From: Myroides sp. 1354
GTDB lineage: Bacteria > Bacteroidota > Bacteroidia > Flavobacteriales > Flavobacteriaceae
DNA: 64,000 nt
Assembly (NCBI RefSeq): GCF_030324495.1
Contig: NZ_JACAGN010000001.1
Coordinates: 62,001 to 126,000 of the forward strand
Reading direction: 5' to 3'
Shown: positions 42,868 to 51,269 of the stretch, one piece after another
Layout of the letters: the number at the start of each line of letters is the position of its first letter
Position numbering within the stretch: position 1 is the first letter of the stretch
Translations under genes and position numbers: made by a program
The notes under the pieces: generated by a model
Told to the model about the DNA's origin: nothing
The model's database searches: none
Seen by the model: only the letters and a program-made list of their open reading frames with translations

Positions 42868-45800
42868 CTTCTATTTTGTTCCAAACTACGACGTAGTTGT
42901 CTTCCACTTTTTTTGTAAATCCTTCATAATTCTCCAAGAGAACACCTTCTTTTTTCAACACAACAAGGGTGTTATACTGTGCAATAAAACCAGTGGTTAA
43001 TGCTGTATGGGCACTACTCACTAAAAGGGTATCACATTTTCTTTGTACCTCAAGCGTATCAACGTATTGAATCTTTCTTCTCTTGACAATATAAAGTGTA
43101 TTTGCAATCCTGCGTTTCTCTATATTCGCTATATAACTATAAATCTTTCGCTTGCTTTGTTGTAAAGTCAACAACATATTCAATTGACCGTAATCATCAG
43201 CGAGATGGTGAATCACCGCTTGTGCACCCAAATGCTTATTCAGTTCAAAATAGTATGTTCTATACTGTTTATAATCTGCTTTAACGGCTTTAATCACATA
43301 AGGGAACTTGTACAAATACGCCCAGAAAACTTTTTTCTTGAAGTAGTCAACGCCTTCTAATTCAGTTCGAATTTGGGCAAATTCCGCTTTAAAGTGCTTG
43401 CTAATGGCTTTTGTTCGCTGTGTATAGGTAGATCCAAAGGAAGCATCGTCATGTGAGATTCGCTTCCCTACGGTAGCAATAATATGTCCATCATAAATGA
43501 TATAATCTCCTTTGGGAATGGTTTCTGAATTTCCGTGTATATAGACCGGAACGACATCTAACTGTAAGGTCTCTGCTAAGAAAAAAGCTCCTTTGTGAAA
43601 GCGTTGTACTTGATTCGAATAAGAACGAGTTCCTTCTGGAAAAATCATCAAGGAGAATCCCATTTCCACCCGTTTCTTTAAGTGATCAATGCTGTTGTCT
43701 ACGCCCTCTGAGACGCGATAAAAACCAGCTGATTGAATAGCCTTACCAAAAATTGGCGATTTATATACCCAATCGTTTACTAAATAAACGACATTGGGAT
43801 AAACCATTCCCATAACCAATGAATCCAAAAATGAGGTATGATTAGCGATGATAATCGCGGGTTTTTCGAAAGTTTCTTGATGGGGATTTCTCACTTTTTT
43901 ACGCACAAAAGCATTGAGGTATAAAACGGAAGTCATATACGCTTGCATCCCCTTGCTAAATAAGCGCAGTTTCGTTCGCTCTTTCCCTGGTGCCACCATT
44001 AAAAATACTTTGGACACCAAAGAATACAAAAAGCCGAATACTCCAAAATACGCAAAGGATAACATGCTATGTAACAACAAACGCAACGTAATAGGCGAGT
44101 TGCCTTTTCGCTGTCTGTTGACGAAGCATATTTTAAATAGACGAGGGTATATCACAAACGCATTGATTGCAGCCACACTCATCCCTATAATGGAAACAAA
44201 AGAAATGGATTTCAATGCGGGGTGTTTGGCAAATACCAAGGTTCCCACCGCCAATAATGTTGTTAAGACGGCTAAGATAATAGAGGCGCGATAGGTCGGC
44301 ATACTTTCTTCTCCTGTGGTATATTCTTTTTGTAAGCCATTGGTGATAAAGATGGTAAAATCAACGCCTTGTCCAAAAATTATCGTACACACAATGGTGC
44401 TAAAAATATTGAATTCAATATTAAACAAGCCCATTAATCCAGCGGTAATTAACCCAGTAACTACAATGGGAATCATGGAGACAATTACCAATTCAATTCT
44501 CCTAAAGAACAACCATAAAATAGCAAATACTGCAACAAAAGAATAATTTACTAAATCGTTGAAATCATGGACGATATTCCCCAAAAACGTTTCGTTCATT
44601 TCTTTTCTGTCAATGACGATAAAGTGATCGGAAGAAGGGAAGGCCTGCATAAAGGCTTGTCTATTTTCTTCTGGCAATTTTACTACCGTACTCAGTGTAT
44701 AATGTCCGTTTTTCTCGATTAGAAATTCATCGATAATCTGCGGATTTAATTCTGAATATTCTTTGATATTAATCGGTTCAAAGGTTGTATTTAACAAGGC
44801 AAAAAAGGGTTGATAGGCGGTTTCATTAAAGCCGTATTTCGCTCCTTCTTGCTTTAGTTTTTCAATGAATTGAGGGGCGTTCTTTTTTGTCCAAAAATCC
44901 TGCCATTGGGCAATTTTTATTTGCTGTTGTGCAGTAGATAACACAAAATCACCTAACGAGCTAAAATGTAAAATTTCTCCTTTGGCTTTGGCTTGTTCTA
45001 ACTGTTTAGCTAAAGCCACATTTTGTTCCACAACTTGCTCGATATCGTCTCCAAAACAGGTTAAATAAAGGGATTTTGAACCGCTATCTACGGTGGATTC
45101 TAACTTTTGTTCGGCCTGTTTTAGTTCTTCCGGGAAGTAATTCAACGAAGATAAATCGCTGTTAAACTTGACATTTTTAAACGTAAAAAGGCTGATAATA
45201 ACAATGATGCCACACAATCCTAATAGCACTTTGCTTTGATCAAAAGGAAAATGGGCAATTTTATCTAAGAGTGAATTCGACTGGTTGAGTCGGTCTTTTT
45301 CTGAAGGTTTATATAAATGCGGAACCAATAAAAGCGATAAAATTCCCGCTCCCATTACCGTAATAGAGGCAAATACCCCTAAATCTCTCAGGGCTTCCGA
45401 ATGCACAAAAACCAAACACAAAAAGGCTATGGCTGTTGTAGAAGCACTCATCATAATGGGATTTGTAATTTCTTGATAGAGTACTTTGATGTCATTACAA
45501 TGCTTGTAATGCGTCATAATATGCAGGGCATAATCAATGGTAATTCCGATTAATATCGCTCCAATACTCAAGGAAATAGCGGAAATGGCATCAGTCATGA
45601 AGTACAAGAAACACAATGCAATTAAAGCGCTAATAAACGTGGGGATAAAGAGGATAAGTGGAATGGTTATTCTTCGGTAAAAAGCGATGAGCAGGATCAT
45701 CAGGATGGTGATTGAAATGGCCACCGTTTGTTGAATATCACTTTTAATCTGCGTAGCATTGGCTACTGCGACAAAAGAGGCGCCAAAGTAATCCAAGGTA

Positions 45801-46534
45801 ACTTGCTCTTGTTTGTGATTAAATTCTTCTTTTACGCCGTTTAAAAAGCGAATAAAATCGGTATTATGCGCTGTATCACTTCCACTGTATACAGGATCAA
45901 TAAACAACAACAACTTGTCTTCTTCCTTGTTGAATAAAAATCCATCTATCAATTGAAATCCATCTCCAATATTGAGTTTCTGCAATTTCTTTAAGGCGAT
46001 AAATCCAATGCCAAAAGGGTCTTTTTGAATGAATTGCTTGGCCACTAAACTCGTCGGTGAAACTAAGGTTTTATAGTTTGCTTCAACCGTTTGTGCAACG
46101 CTATCTAGTTGTATCTTTTGATCTAATTGTCGATAATCTTCTTCCTCTAAAAACAAGGGCAAATTTTGGTAAACAAAGGCGATGGTTTCATTGATATTTT
46201 CGTCCTCAATTTTCCCTTGAATGTGTTTGATATATTCTTCTTTAGTTGCTAGGGTATCGAGTAGATTCGAAGCTAGTTCAACCATATCGTCTGTTGTACC
46301 CTCCTTTTGTTTTTCAATGATAATGGTAATCTTATCTGAAAAGCGCAATTGCTCCAATACTTTTGCTGTTACATTGGACTTTTCACTTTTGGGTAGAATG
46401 CGCGTAATATCTTCTTCGAACTTAATTTGCCATGCTCCCATTGCCATGCAACTGATAAACAGCACCACACTAATGAAAAATAGTATTTTATTTTTCTCTC
46501 CCCATTGATAGATTTTATAAAACCAATTTGCCAT
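42857..46534 (-). CDS. Fusion protein: RND/MMPL exporter + PlsC acyltransferase + degenerate methyltransferase-like C-terminus
   Basis: The 1225-residue protein starts at the ATG at 46534, two bases below the upstream stop; an ATG 20 codons earlier overlaps the glycosyltransferase. Helix 1 is at about 17-37 and MMPL half one at about 250-410, with GAILIGITIDYALH. Half two is at about 665-800, with FGQGVDFTIFITNG. A lysophospholipid-acyltransferase domain follows at about 880-1050, with NHTSFLD (His899, Asp904) and FPEGTRS at 965-971. The last 180 residues occupy the place of a SAM methyltransferase in related trifunctional proteins, but the glycine motif is lost (HLADDYGQLN). It probably exports and acylates lipid pigment precursors at the inner membrane. 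Confidence 0.85.
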   Translation of the reverse strand: MANWFYKIYQWGEKNKILFFISVVLFISCMAMGAWQIKFEEDITRILPKSEKSNVTAKVLEQLRFSDKITIIIEKQKEGTTDDMVELASNLLDTLATKEEYIKHIQGKIEDENINETIAFVYQNLPLFLEEEDYRQLDQKIQLDSVAQTVEANYKTLVSPTSLVAKQFIQKDPFGIGFIALKKLQKLNIGDGFQLIDGFLFNKEEDKLLLFIDPVYSGSDTAHNTDFIRFLNGVKEEFNHKQEQVTLDYFGASFVAVANATQIKSDIQQTVAISITILMILLIAFYRRITIPLILFIPTFISALIALCFLYFMTDAISAISLSIGAILIGITIDYALHIMTHYKHCNDIKVLYQEITNPIMMSASTTAIAFLCLVFVHSEALRDLGVFASITVMGAGILSLLLVPHLYKPSEKDRLNQSNSLLDKIAHFPFDQSKVLLGLCGIIVIISLFTFKNVKFNSDLSSLNYFPEELKQAEQKLESTVDSGSKSLYLTCFGDDIEQVVEQNVALAKQLEQAKAKGEILHFSSLGDFVLSTAQQQIKIAQWQDFWTKKNAPQFIEKLKQEGAKYGFNETAYQPFFALLNTTFEPINIKEYSELNPQIIDEFLIEKNGHYTLSTVVKLPEENRQAFMQAFPSSDHFIVIDRKEMNETFLGNIVHDFNDLVNYSFVAVFAILWLFFRRIELVIVSMIPIVVTGLITAGLMGLFNIEFNIFSTIVCTIIFGQGVDFTIFITNGLQKEYTTGEESMPTYRASIILAVLTTLLAVGTLVFAKHPALKSISFVSIIGMSVAAINAFVIYPRLFKICFVNRQRKGNSPITLRLLLHSMLSFAYFGVFGFLYSLVSKVFLMVAPGKERTKLRLFSKGMQAYMTSVLYLNAFVRKKVRNPHQETFEKPAIIIANHTSFLDSLVMGMVYPNVVYLVNDWVYKSPIFGKAIQSAGFYRVSEGVDNSIDHLKKRVEMGFSLMIFPEGTRSYSNQVQRFHKGAFFLAETLQLDVVPVYIHGNSETIPKGDYIIYDGHIIATVGKRISHDDASFGSTYTQRTKAISKHFKAEFAQIRTELEGVDYFKKKVFWAYLYKFPYVIKAVKADYKQYRTYYFELNKHLGAQAVIHHLADDYGQLNMLLTLQQSKRKIYSYIANIEKRRIANTLYIVKRRKIQYVDTLEVQRKCDTLLVSSAHTALTTGFIAQYNTLVVLKKEGVLLENYEGFTKKVEDNYVVVWNKIEDGK

Positions 46535-46536
46535 TT

Positions 46537-47727
46537 TTAATTTTTCTGTTTTTGAGCGATTGAGATTAAAAAGAAACTGATGGATCCTAAACAAAAGCTA
46601 GCCATCACTGCCAATGCAAAGCTACCTAAAATATATTGCCATAAATGCTCTGAAATTGCCGAAAAACTATATTCACTTATCAATATATTTTGACTGCCAT
46701 TAGGCACCATAAAATAGCCTATTTGAAGGGAAGCATATACAATAAGGGGAATCATAGGAGGTATGCTTACGTTGGAAAAGGCAAAAGCTAAAACCTTGTT
46801 TAATCGAAAGGTAATGGCTAAAAAAATCGAGAGGAATGAATGTAGTCCCCACAAGGGTGATAACCCAATAAAAGTACCCAATCCAATGGACAAGGCCTTA
46901 ACTGAAGCGGTATCATTACTTCCAAGGATATCCTCGGTTATAAAGGATTTAAAGCTTTTTTTTTTAAAGCTGCGAAAGAAGTTTCTCGGGATAATATACA
47001 ACAAGGTAATACACACCAATAGGGTGTTTAGTACACTAATTCTCGTAAAATCTTTAAAAGGACGGAAGTGAGACACGCGTTCACTGCTATTGTATAAAAC
47101 CTGTACGGGTACATTTTTTACCTCAACGTCATTCCACGCGGCTCTTACGATTACTTCTATTTCGAATTCAAACTTGCGCGTATAATAAGTCTTCGCTAGC
47201 TTATTTAAAGGGTATAGGCGATAGCCTGATTGTGTATCAGACAAGGAAATACCCGTTTCAAACCAAAACCAAAAGTTAGAGAATTTATTGCCGAAACTAC
47301 TTTTCTTAGGTACTCCATCTTGATTCATATTTCTTGAACCAATGAACAACACCTCTTTGTTTTTTGCTTCCTCTAGTGCATCGACAAAAACAGGGATATC
47401 CGAAGGATAATGTTGTCCGTCTGAATCAATGGTAATGGCATAGGTAAATCCCAACGCTTGGGCCTTGGTAAATCCTACTCGTAATGCATTTCCCTTTCCT
47501 CTATTTGCTGGAACAGAAATAAGTGTTATTCGATCTTGATAAGTTGCTAAAATAGCGGCTGTTTCATCAGTAGAACCATCATTTACAACCACAACATCTG
47601 TCGTATAGGCTAACACGCCATCTAAAACACGTTGTAACGTTTTGTGGTTATTATAAGTGGGGATTAAAATGCAAATACCCCATTCTTTTAGCTTAGTTGT
47701 ATAAGTTGCAAGGTTCTCTGTTGTCAT
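46537..47727 (-). CDS. GT2 glycosyltransferase fused to a DUF2062 membrane domain
   Basis: The first 220 residues form a GT-A family 2 glycosyltransferase: LIPTYNNHKTLQRVLDGVL, VVVNDGSTDET, ALGFTYAITIDSDGQHYPSD (a DxD-like site) and SDTQSGYRLYPL, as in dolichyl-phosphate-mannose synthase-like enzymes. Residues about 265-396 form a DUF2062 domain with GLGTFIGLSPLWGLHS and two or more membrane helices. The same fusion is found in aryl polyene and flexirubin clusters. It may glycosylate a lipid carrier or the pigment. It is the first gene upstream of the MMPL fusion, with two bases between them. Confidence 0.87.
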   Translation of the reverse strand: MTTENLATYTTKLKEWGICILIPTYNNHKTLQRVLDGVLAYTTDVVVVNDGSTDETAAILATYQDRITLISVPANRGKGNALRVGFTKAQALGFTYAITIDSDGQHYPSDIPVFVDALEEAKNKEVLFIGSRNMNQDGVPKKSSFGNKFSNFWFWFETGISLSDTQSGYRLYPLNKLAKTYYTRKFEFEIEVIVRAAWNDVEVKNVPVQVLYNSSERVSHFRPFKDFTRISVLNTLLVCITLLYIIPRNFFRSFKKKSFKSFITEDILGSNDTASVKALSIGLGTFIGLSPLWGLHSFLSIFLAITFRLNKVLAFAFSNVSIPPMIPLIVYASLQIGYFMVPNGSQNILISEYSFSAISEHLWQYILGSFALAVMASFCLGSISFFLISIAQKQKN

Positions 47728-47738
47728 CTTCGTGCTTG

Positions 47739-48221
47739 TTAAAGCAATTTATTCCGGTCATCAGCAGTAAAGGCTTTCGATTGCTCTGCGTAGGATTTAA
47801 TCCATTTTTTCAAAGCGGTCGATTGGTGACTGTACTGTTTGATAATCATATTTTTGTCACTGTCAATATTCTTGTAATAGCCTACAATTTTGGGTGTATT
47901 CTCTTGAATAATCAAGCGAACCAATCGAAATTCTACATTTGCAGGTTCTTTTTCGATAGCGGCTTCAATCAACAAAGCACCTTCTTTGACTAAATCCTTT
48001 TTGTCTTTGATTTTCTTTTCAAATTTCGCTTTAGTCACCAAGGCTGCTCCTTTGTAAAGCGTAGCCGATTCGTCCGTTGTTTTAATCGTCAAGGCCTTTT
48101 CATAAAAGGCTTGGGCTTGTTCTGCAGACAAACTCGCTTGCTGAAAACTCTTGCTTAAATCAGTAGTTGAAACTTGAAAAAAGCTAATAAAACTGACCAA
48201 TAAAACTAAGGCTATCTTCAT
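47739..48221 (-). CDS. Small secreted protein of the pigment cluster, TPR-like helical
   Basis: This is a 160-residue protein of unknown function. The ATG at 48221 is preferred because it opens directly with a signal peptide (KIALVLLVSFISFFQVS) and avoids overlapping the dehydratase gene; an upstream ATG at 48248 adds nine polar residues. The mature part is helical and charged (AQAFYEKALTIKTTDESATLYKGAA, KKDLVKEGALLIEAAIEKEP), like a degenerate TPR pair. It probably acts in the periplasm beside the export proteins. Confidence 0.7.
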   Translation of the reverse strand: MKIALVLLVSFISFFQVSTTDLSKSFQQASLSAEQAQAFYEKALTIKTTDESATLYKGAALVTKAKFEKKIKDKKDLVKEGALLIEAAIEKEPANVEFRLVRLIIQENTPKIVGYYKNIDSDKNMIIKQYSHQSTALKKWIKSYAEQSKAFTADDRNKLL

Positions 48222-48228
48222 TTGTTTT

Positions 48229-48594
48229 CTATTTTTGCGTGTACACACTGCTCATTTTGAGCGCTACGGTATCTTGAAAGCTGATACTGCTTTTCACTTT
48301 TACTAGGTCTTCTTTTTCTTCTACTGAGAAATGAACAACTAGGGTATTGTCTACTTGTGGATTAATCAGTGTCATGAACTTCACATTGGATACTTGCTGC
48401 ATAAAAAGTGTCTTATCTGTGGTGGTTTCAACCAATTCTTTGATGATTTGGATCATACACACCCCAGGCATCACTGGATTATTGGGAAAATGCCCTTCAA
48501 ACACTACATGGTCCTTATTAAGTTCAAGGGTCGCTTGATAACCAGTTTCCACATTTTGAATTGAAACTACACGATAAAAATCCTTTATCAACAT
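48229..48594 (-). CDS. Hot-dog 3-hydroxyacyl-ACP dehydratase subunit, His-bearing (ApeI-like)
   Basis: The 121-residue single hot-dog protein has the FabZ-type motif EGHFPNNPVMPGVCMIQ. His35 is the usual catalytic base, but the Glu 14 residues later in FabZ is Gln49 here. FabZ active sites form across the dimer with His from one chain and Glu from the other, so this protein may need a Glu-bearing partner. Two such partners are encoded at 60073 and 60535. It should dehydrate 3-hydroxyacyl-ACP during polyene elongation. A TAnnTTTG box lies just upstream, after a terminator. Confidence 0.82.
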   Translation of the reverse strand: MLIKDFYRVVSIQNVETGYQATLELNKDHVVFEGHFPNNPVMPGVCMIQIIKELVETTTDKTLFMQQVSNVKFMTLINPQVDNTLVVHFSVEEKEDLVKVKSSISFQDTVALKMSSVYTQK

Positions 48595-48622
48595 AAAATA
48601 TCAGATTGCATTTTTAATTTCA

Positions 48623-48630
48623 CAAAACTA
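48623..48630 (-). promoter_or_regulatory. Putative internal promoter -7 element before the dehydratase gene
   Basis: The minus strand reads TAGTTTTG, matching TAnnTTTG, 29 bases before the start codon. Because a terminator lies between it and the upstream genes, a new start here would be needed for the downstream half of the cluster. Confidence 0.45.
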
Positions 48631-48704
48631 ATTAAAAAATACATATAGTTATGGAAAAACCATTCGTATTGATGTAAATGGCTTTAACATTACTTATTGG
48701 AAAC

Positions 48705-48734
48705 AAAAAACTCTCTTTCAAGAGTGAAAGAGAG
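48705..48734 (-). terminator. Rho-independent terminator dividing the pigment cluster
   Basis: On the minus strand CTCTCTTTCA, loop CTCT, TGAAAGAGAG and six T residues form a perfect 10-bp hairpin, 19 bases past the stop of the outer-membrane barrel gene at 48753. Confidence 0.85.
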
Positions 48735-48752
48735 CTCTATATTCTTTCTTTA

Positions 48753-49364
48753 TTAAAAAGTATAAGTCAATCCTATTTGGAAGCTTGAGTTAAAGCTATC
48801 GTTGTTAGACCAATAGTTGTCCCAATAATAGTCATCCTTATCAACCACACGAACAACACCTTGTCTCCATCTCGCTTCTACTTCTAATTTATCCATAAGT
48901 TGGTAACCAACTCCCACGTTAAATGTTAAATCAGCATAAAAATCTGTTTTGCTCTTTCCTTCCGTCATAATAGCTAATCCAGGGCCTACATGTGCATTGA
49001 ATTTTTTAAAACTGAATTTATTAATCACATTGATATCGAGATAAGATAGGTTGATATCCTCCGATTTTACTCCTTGATTTGCACTTTCCCAACCGTTGTT
49101 CCAGCTATTTCTAATGTAAGATAAATTGGCATTTTTAGCCCCTTGCATCGTATAGTTCAATTCGGGTTGTAAGGTATAAAACTTTACAATGTGAATAGGG
49201 AATTGTACCCCAACATAGAAACCAGGTTTGAAATCTGCCTCCGCATTAGTAATAGTAGATAAACTCAATCCACCTCTAACTCCAGGTGCGAATTTCTTTT
49301 GTGCATACGAGCTAGCAGTAACTCCAACTGTTAAACACGTAATAAATAGTAATTTTTTGATCAT
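48753..49364 (-). CDS. Outer-membrane beta-barrel protein (PorT/OmpA-like), second of a tandem pair
   Basis: The 203-residue protein has a signal peptide (KKLLFITCLTVGVTASSYAQ) and then alternating amphipathic strands with glycine-aromatic turns (GVRGGLSLSTIT, GFYVGVQFPI, LQPELNYTMQGAKN), ending in a terminal aromatic (GLTYTF), the outer-membrane barrel insertion signal. It is clearly paralogous to the gene at 49420, a local duplication. The role is unknown; it may anchor or pass a cluster product in the outer membrane, or may be an unrelated insertion in the cluster. Confidence 0.87.
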   Translation of the reverse strand: MIKKLLFITCLTVGVTASSYAQKKFAPGVRGGLSLSTITNAEADFKPGFYVGVQFPIHIVKFYTLQPELNYTMQGAKNANLSYIRNSWNNGWESANQGVKSEDINLSYLDINVINKFSFKKFNAHVGPGLAIMTEGKSKTDFYADLTFNVGVGYQLMDKLEVEARWRQGVVRVVDKDDYYWDNYWSNNDSFNSSFQIGLTYTF

Positions 49365-49419
49365 AATTTATTGGTTATTTCGTTTTGTAAACAAGGTAAG
49401 AAAATGCTATTCCTAAAAT

Positions 49420-50040
49420 TTAAAAGGTAAAGGTTGCACCAATTTGAAACGTTGAATTTCGTACCCCCTCTCCCTCTATAATATGATGTTTATTTTGACT
49501 CCAATATCCATATTCATCTACAATAGAAAGTAAACCAGTTCTCCATCTAGCTTCAATTTCTACATATTTGGTTATTTTATATCCTACGCCTAAATTTATT
49601 GTTAGATCGACATCTATATCCGTATAATCACTGCCCTTCAATAAAAAAGCTACACCTGGACCAATATGTGCATTGAATTTATTAAATCGAAATTTATTGA
49701 TAACATTCGCATCAATATACGACAAATCAACGGAATTCGTTTCAGGAGTACTACTAAAAGGATCACTGGGCCATAAAGTTTTACCTCCATAAAAATTGGC
49801 ATTTCTAGCTCCTTGGCGCGTATAATTCAATTCAGGTTGTATGGAATAAAACTTAGCTAAGTGGACTGGAAGTTGCACACCAATATAAAAATCCGTTTTA
49901 TAATCAGATTCTATACTTGTCAATGTAGATAAATTGACTCCACCTCTAATCCCAGGAGTAAACCATCTTTTCTTTTGCGCATAAGAACTAAAAGCAATTC
50001 CTAAAGCTAAACAAGTAACAAATAGTATTTTTTTTATCAT
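49420..50040 (-). CDS. Outer-membrane beta-barrel protein (PorT/OmpA-like), first of a tandem pair
   Basis: The 206-residue paralogue of the next gene aligns along its whole length. It shares the signal peptide ending SSYAQ, the segments PGIRGGVNLSTLT, FYIGVQLPVHLAKFYSIQPELNY, NKFRFNKFNAHIGPGV and VEIEARWR, and the C-terminal aromatic (IGATFTF). About eight barrel strands can be counted. It begins 10 bases after the lipoprotein gene, so it is co-transcribed with the pigment export genes. Confidence 0.87.
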   Translation of the reverse strand: MIKKILFVTCLALGIAFSSYAQKKRWFTPGIRGGVNLSTLTSIESDYKTDFYIGVQLPVHLAKFYSIQPELNYTRQGARNANFYGGKTLWPSDPFSSTPETNSVDLSYIDANVINKFRFNKFNAHIGPGVAFLLKGSDYTDIDVDLTINLGVGYKITKYVEIEARWRTGLLSIVDEYGYWSQNKHHIIEGEGVRNSTFQIGATFTF

Positions 50041-50050
50041 ACATTAATTT

Positions 50051-50662
50051 TTAATTTCCTACAGGTGTTAAATCAATTCGAATTGGAAAATTTTTGTGTT
50101 CAATAACGGCTCCCTTTTCTTTGGTGTAGACAAAGAAAATTTTTGGTTTTCTAGCACTCGCAGCAATTACTTCTGTTACTTCCTCTTGTTGATTAACCAC
50201 AACAAAGGTTTTTTTCTTTTTGTATTTTCCACTGTAAACCGTTGTATTCTTCTCCACCGCTTTGGCATTTAGGGTATAGGTATCTTCCACTAAATAGCTA
50301 AAATCTTTAGCTAAGAAGTTGAGGATAATTTTTTTATCTAAATCGGGCATGACGTAATTAACCGTATAAGGCTGGTCTTTGTAAATCGAGAAATCGAAGA
50401 GGGTATTGCCAAAATCAGAGGTCAAAACAACGCGATGAAGTTGCTCATCCATGCGTTTTACAACTAATAAACCGCTCAGTTCTTTTTTAAAAGCCTGAAT
50501 ATGAGCGCGAAAAATGTGCTCTTCTCCAATCGTGGCGAAATAGTTATTTGTCACCGTAAAAGTTCCTTGCGTATAATTTTCTTTGTGCTCCACGGGGCCG
50601 TGGTAACTCTTGCAAGAAAACAAGATTAAAGAAACCAGACTAATTAGTAAAAGCCTTTTCAT
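50051..50662 (-). CDS. Cluster lipoprotein (DUF3261-like), probable outer-membrane partner of LolA
   Basis: The 203-residue protein has a lipoprotein signal (RLLLISLVSLILFSC, lipid-attached Cys17). The mature part is beta-rich (TYTLNAKAVEKNTTVY, KKTFVVVNQQEEVTEV, KIFFVYTKEKGAVIEHKNFP) and ends in IRIDLTPVGN. Aryl polyene and flexirubin loci regularly carry a DUF3261-type lipoprotein next to a LolA-like carrier and an MMPL exporter; this gene takes that place. The family call is from position and general pattern. It overlaps the LolA gene by 23 bases. Confidence 0.65.
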   Translation of the reverse strand: MKRLLLISLVSLILFSCKSYHGPVEHKENYTQGTFTVTNNYFATIGEEHIFRAHIQAFKKELSGLLVVKRMDEQLHRVVLTSDFGNTLFDFSIYKDQPYTVNYVMPDLDKKIILNFLAKDFSYLVEDTYTLNAKAVEKNTTVYSGKYKKKKTFVVVNQQEEVTEVIAASARKPKIFFVYTKEKGAVIEHKNFPIRIDLTPVGN

Positions 50663-51269
50663 CTAATTTAGTATTAACTTTTTTATTGCTAAATACAATG
50701 CGCGTATAATCCGCTGAAGGTTCAATCAACTTCACTTCCGAAACTGTGTTTTGTCCTTCGTCAAAATACAAGACAATCTCACTGATGTATTGTGCAATTT
50801 CCTTGCTCAACGGAACTAATTTAGCAATGCGTCGATTTTTATTTTTAAAATAGGTAATGGTGAATTCCTTCTCATCGAACATATTTCCACTAATACTGCC
50901 GACAATCAGTGTATTGATTTTGGCAAACTTTTTATTGTTTCCAATGTCTATTTTATTCTTTTTTCCTTGATCATTAATCGTGATTTTATTATCTGCAAAG
51001 GCAATACTATAGGCGAAAGGAGTTGTGTACTTCCAAAGCAATTTATTGGGAATACTCAACTGCATCTGTCCTTTAGACTCAATTTCTTTGGACATAAAAC
51101 TCATGTTTTTGTATTGAACAAAATCCGTTGATAGGGTTTTTATATCTTTAGTACTGCTGACAACTTCCTTTTTAAACGCGCTTTTTTCGTCATTTGTCAT
51201 GGCCTTTTCTTGGCTGAACCCCACAAGGGTTGTTCCCCATAATAAAGCGGTAAAGATTAATTTTTTCAT
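50640..51269 (-). CDS. LolA-like periplasmic lipid carrier
   Basis: The 209-residue protein has a signal peptide (KKLIFTALLWGTTLVGFSQ) and the LolA/LolB half-barrel pattern: LSTDFVQYKNMSFMSKEIESKGQMQLSIPNKL is the strand pair with F-x-Q and G-x-(L/M), followed by LWKYTTPF and SEIVLYFDEGQNTVSEVKL. Cluster LolA homologues are thought to carry the hydrophobic pigment across the periplasm rather than lipoproteins. It overlaps the deacetylase gene upstream by four bases (ATGA). Confidence 0.88.
   Translation of the reverse strand: MKKLIFTALLWGTTLVGFSQEKAMTNDEKSAFKKEVVSSTKDIKTLSTDFVQYKNMSFMSKEIESKGQMQLSIPNKLLWKYTTPFAYSIAFADNKITINDQGKKNKIDIGNNKKFAKINTLIVGSISGNMFDEKEFTITYFKNKNRRIAKLVPLSKEIAQYISEIVLYFDEGQNTVSEVKLIEPSADYTRIVFSNKKVNTKLDEKAFTN

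Noticed and set aside
46535..46594. Upstream start of the MMPL fusion protein
   Set aside because: The extra 20 codons overlap the glycosyltransferase gene and are polar and basic; the ATG at 46534 directly precedes the usual start of the first membrane helix.
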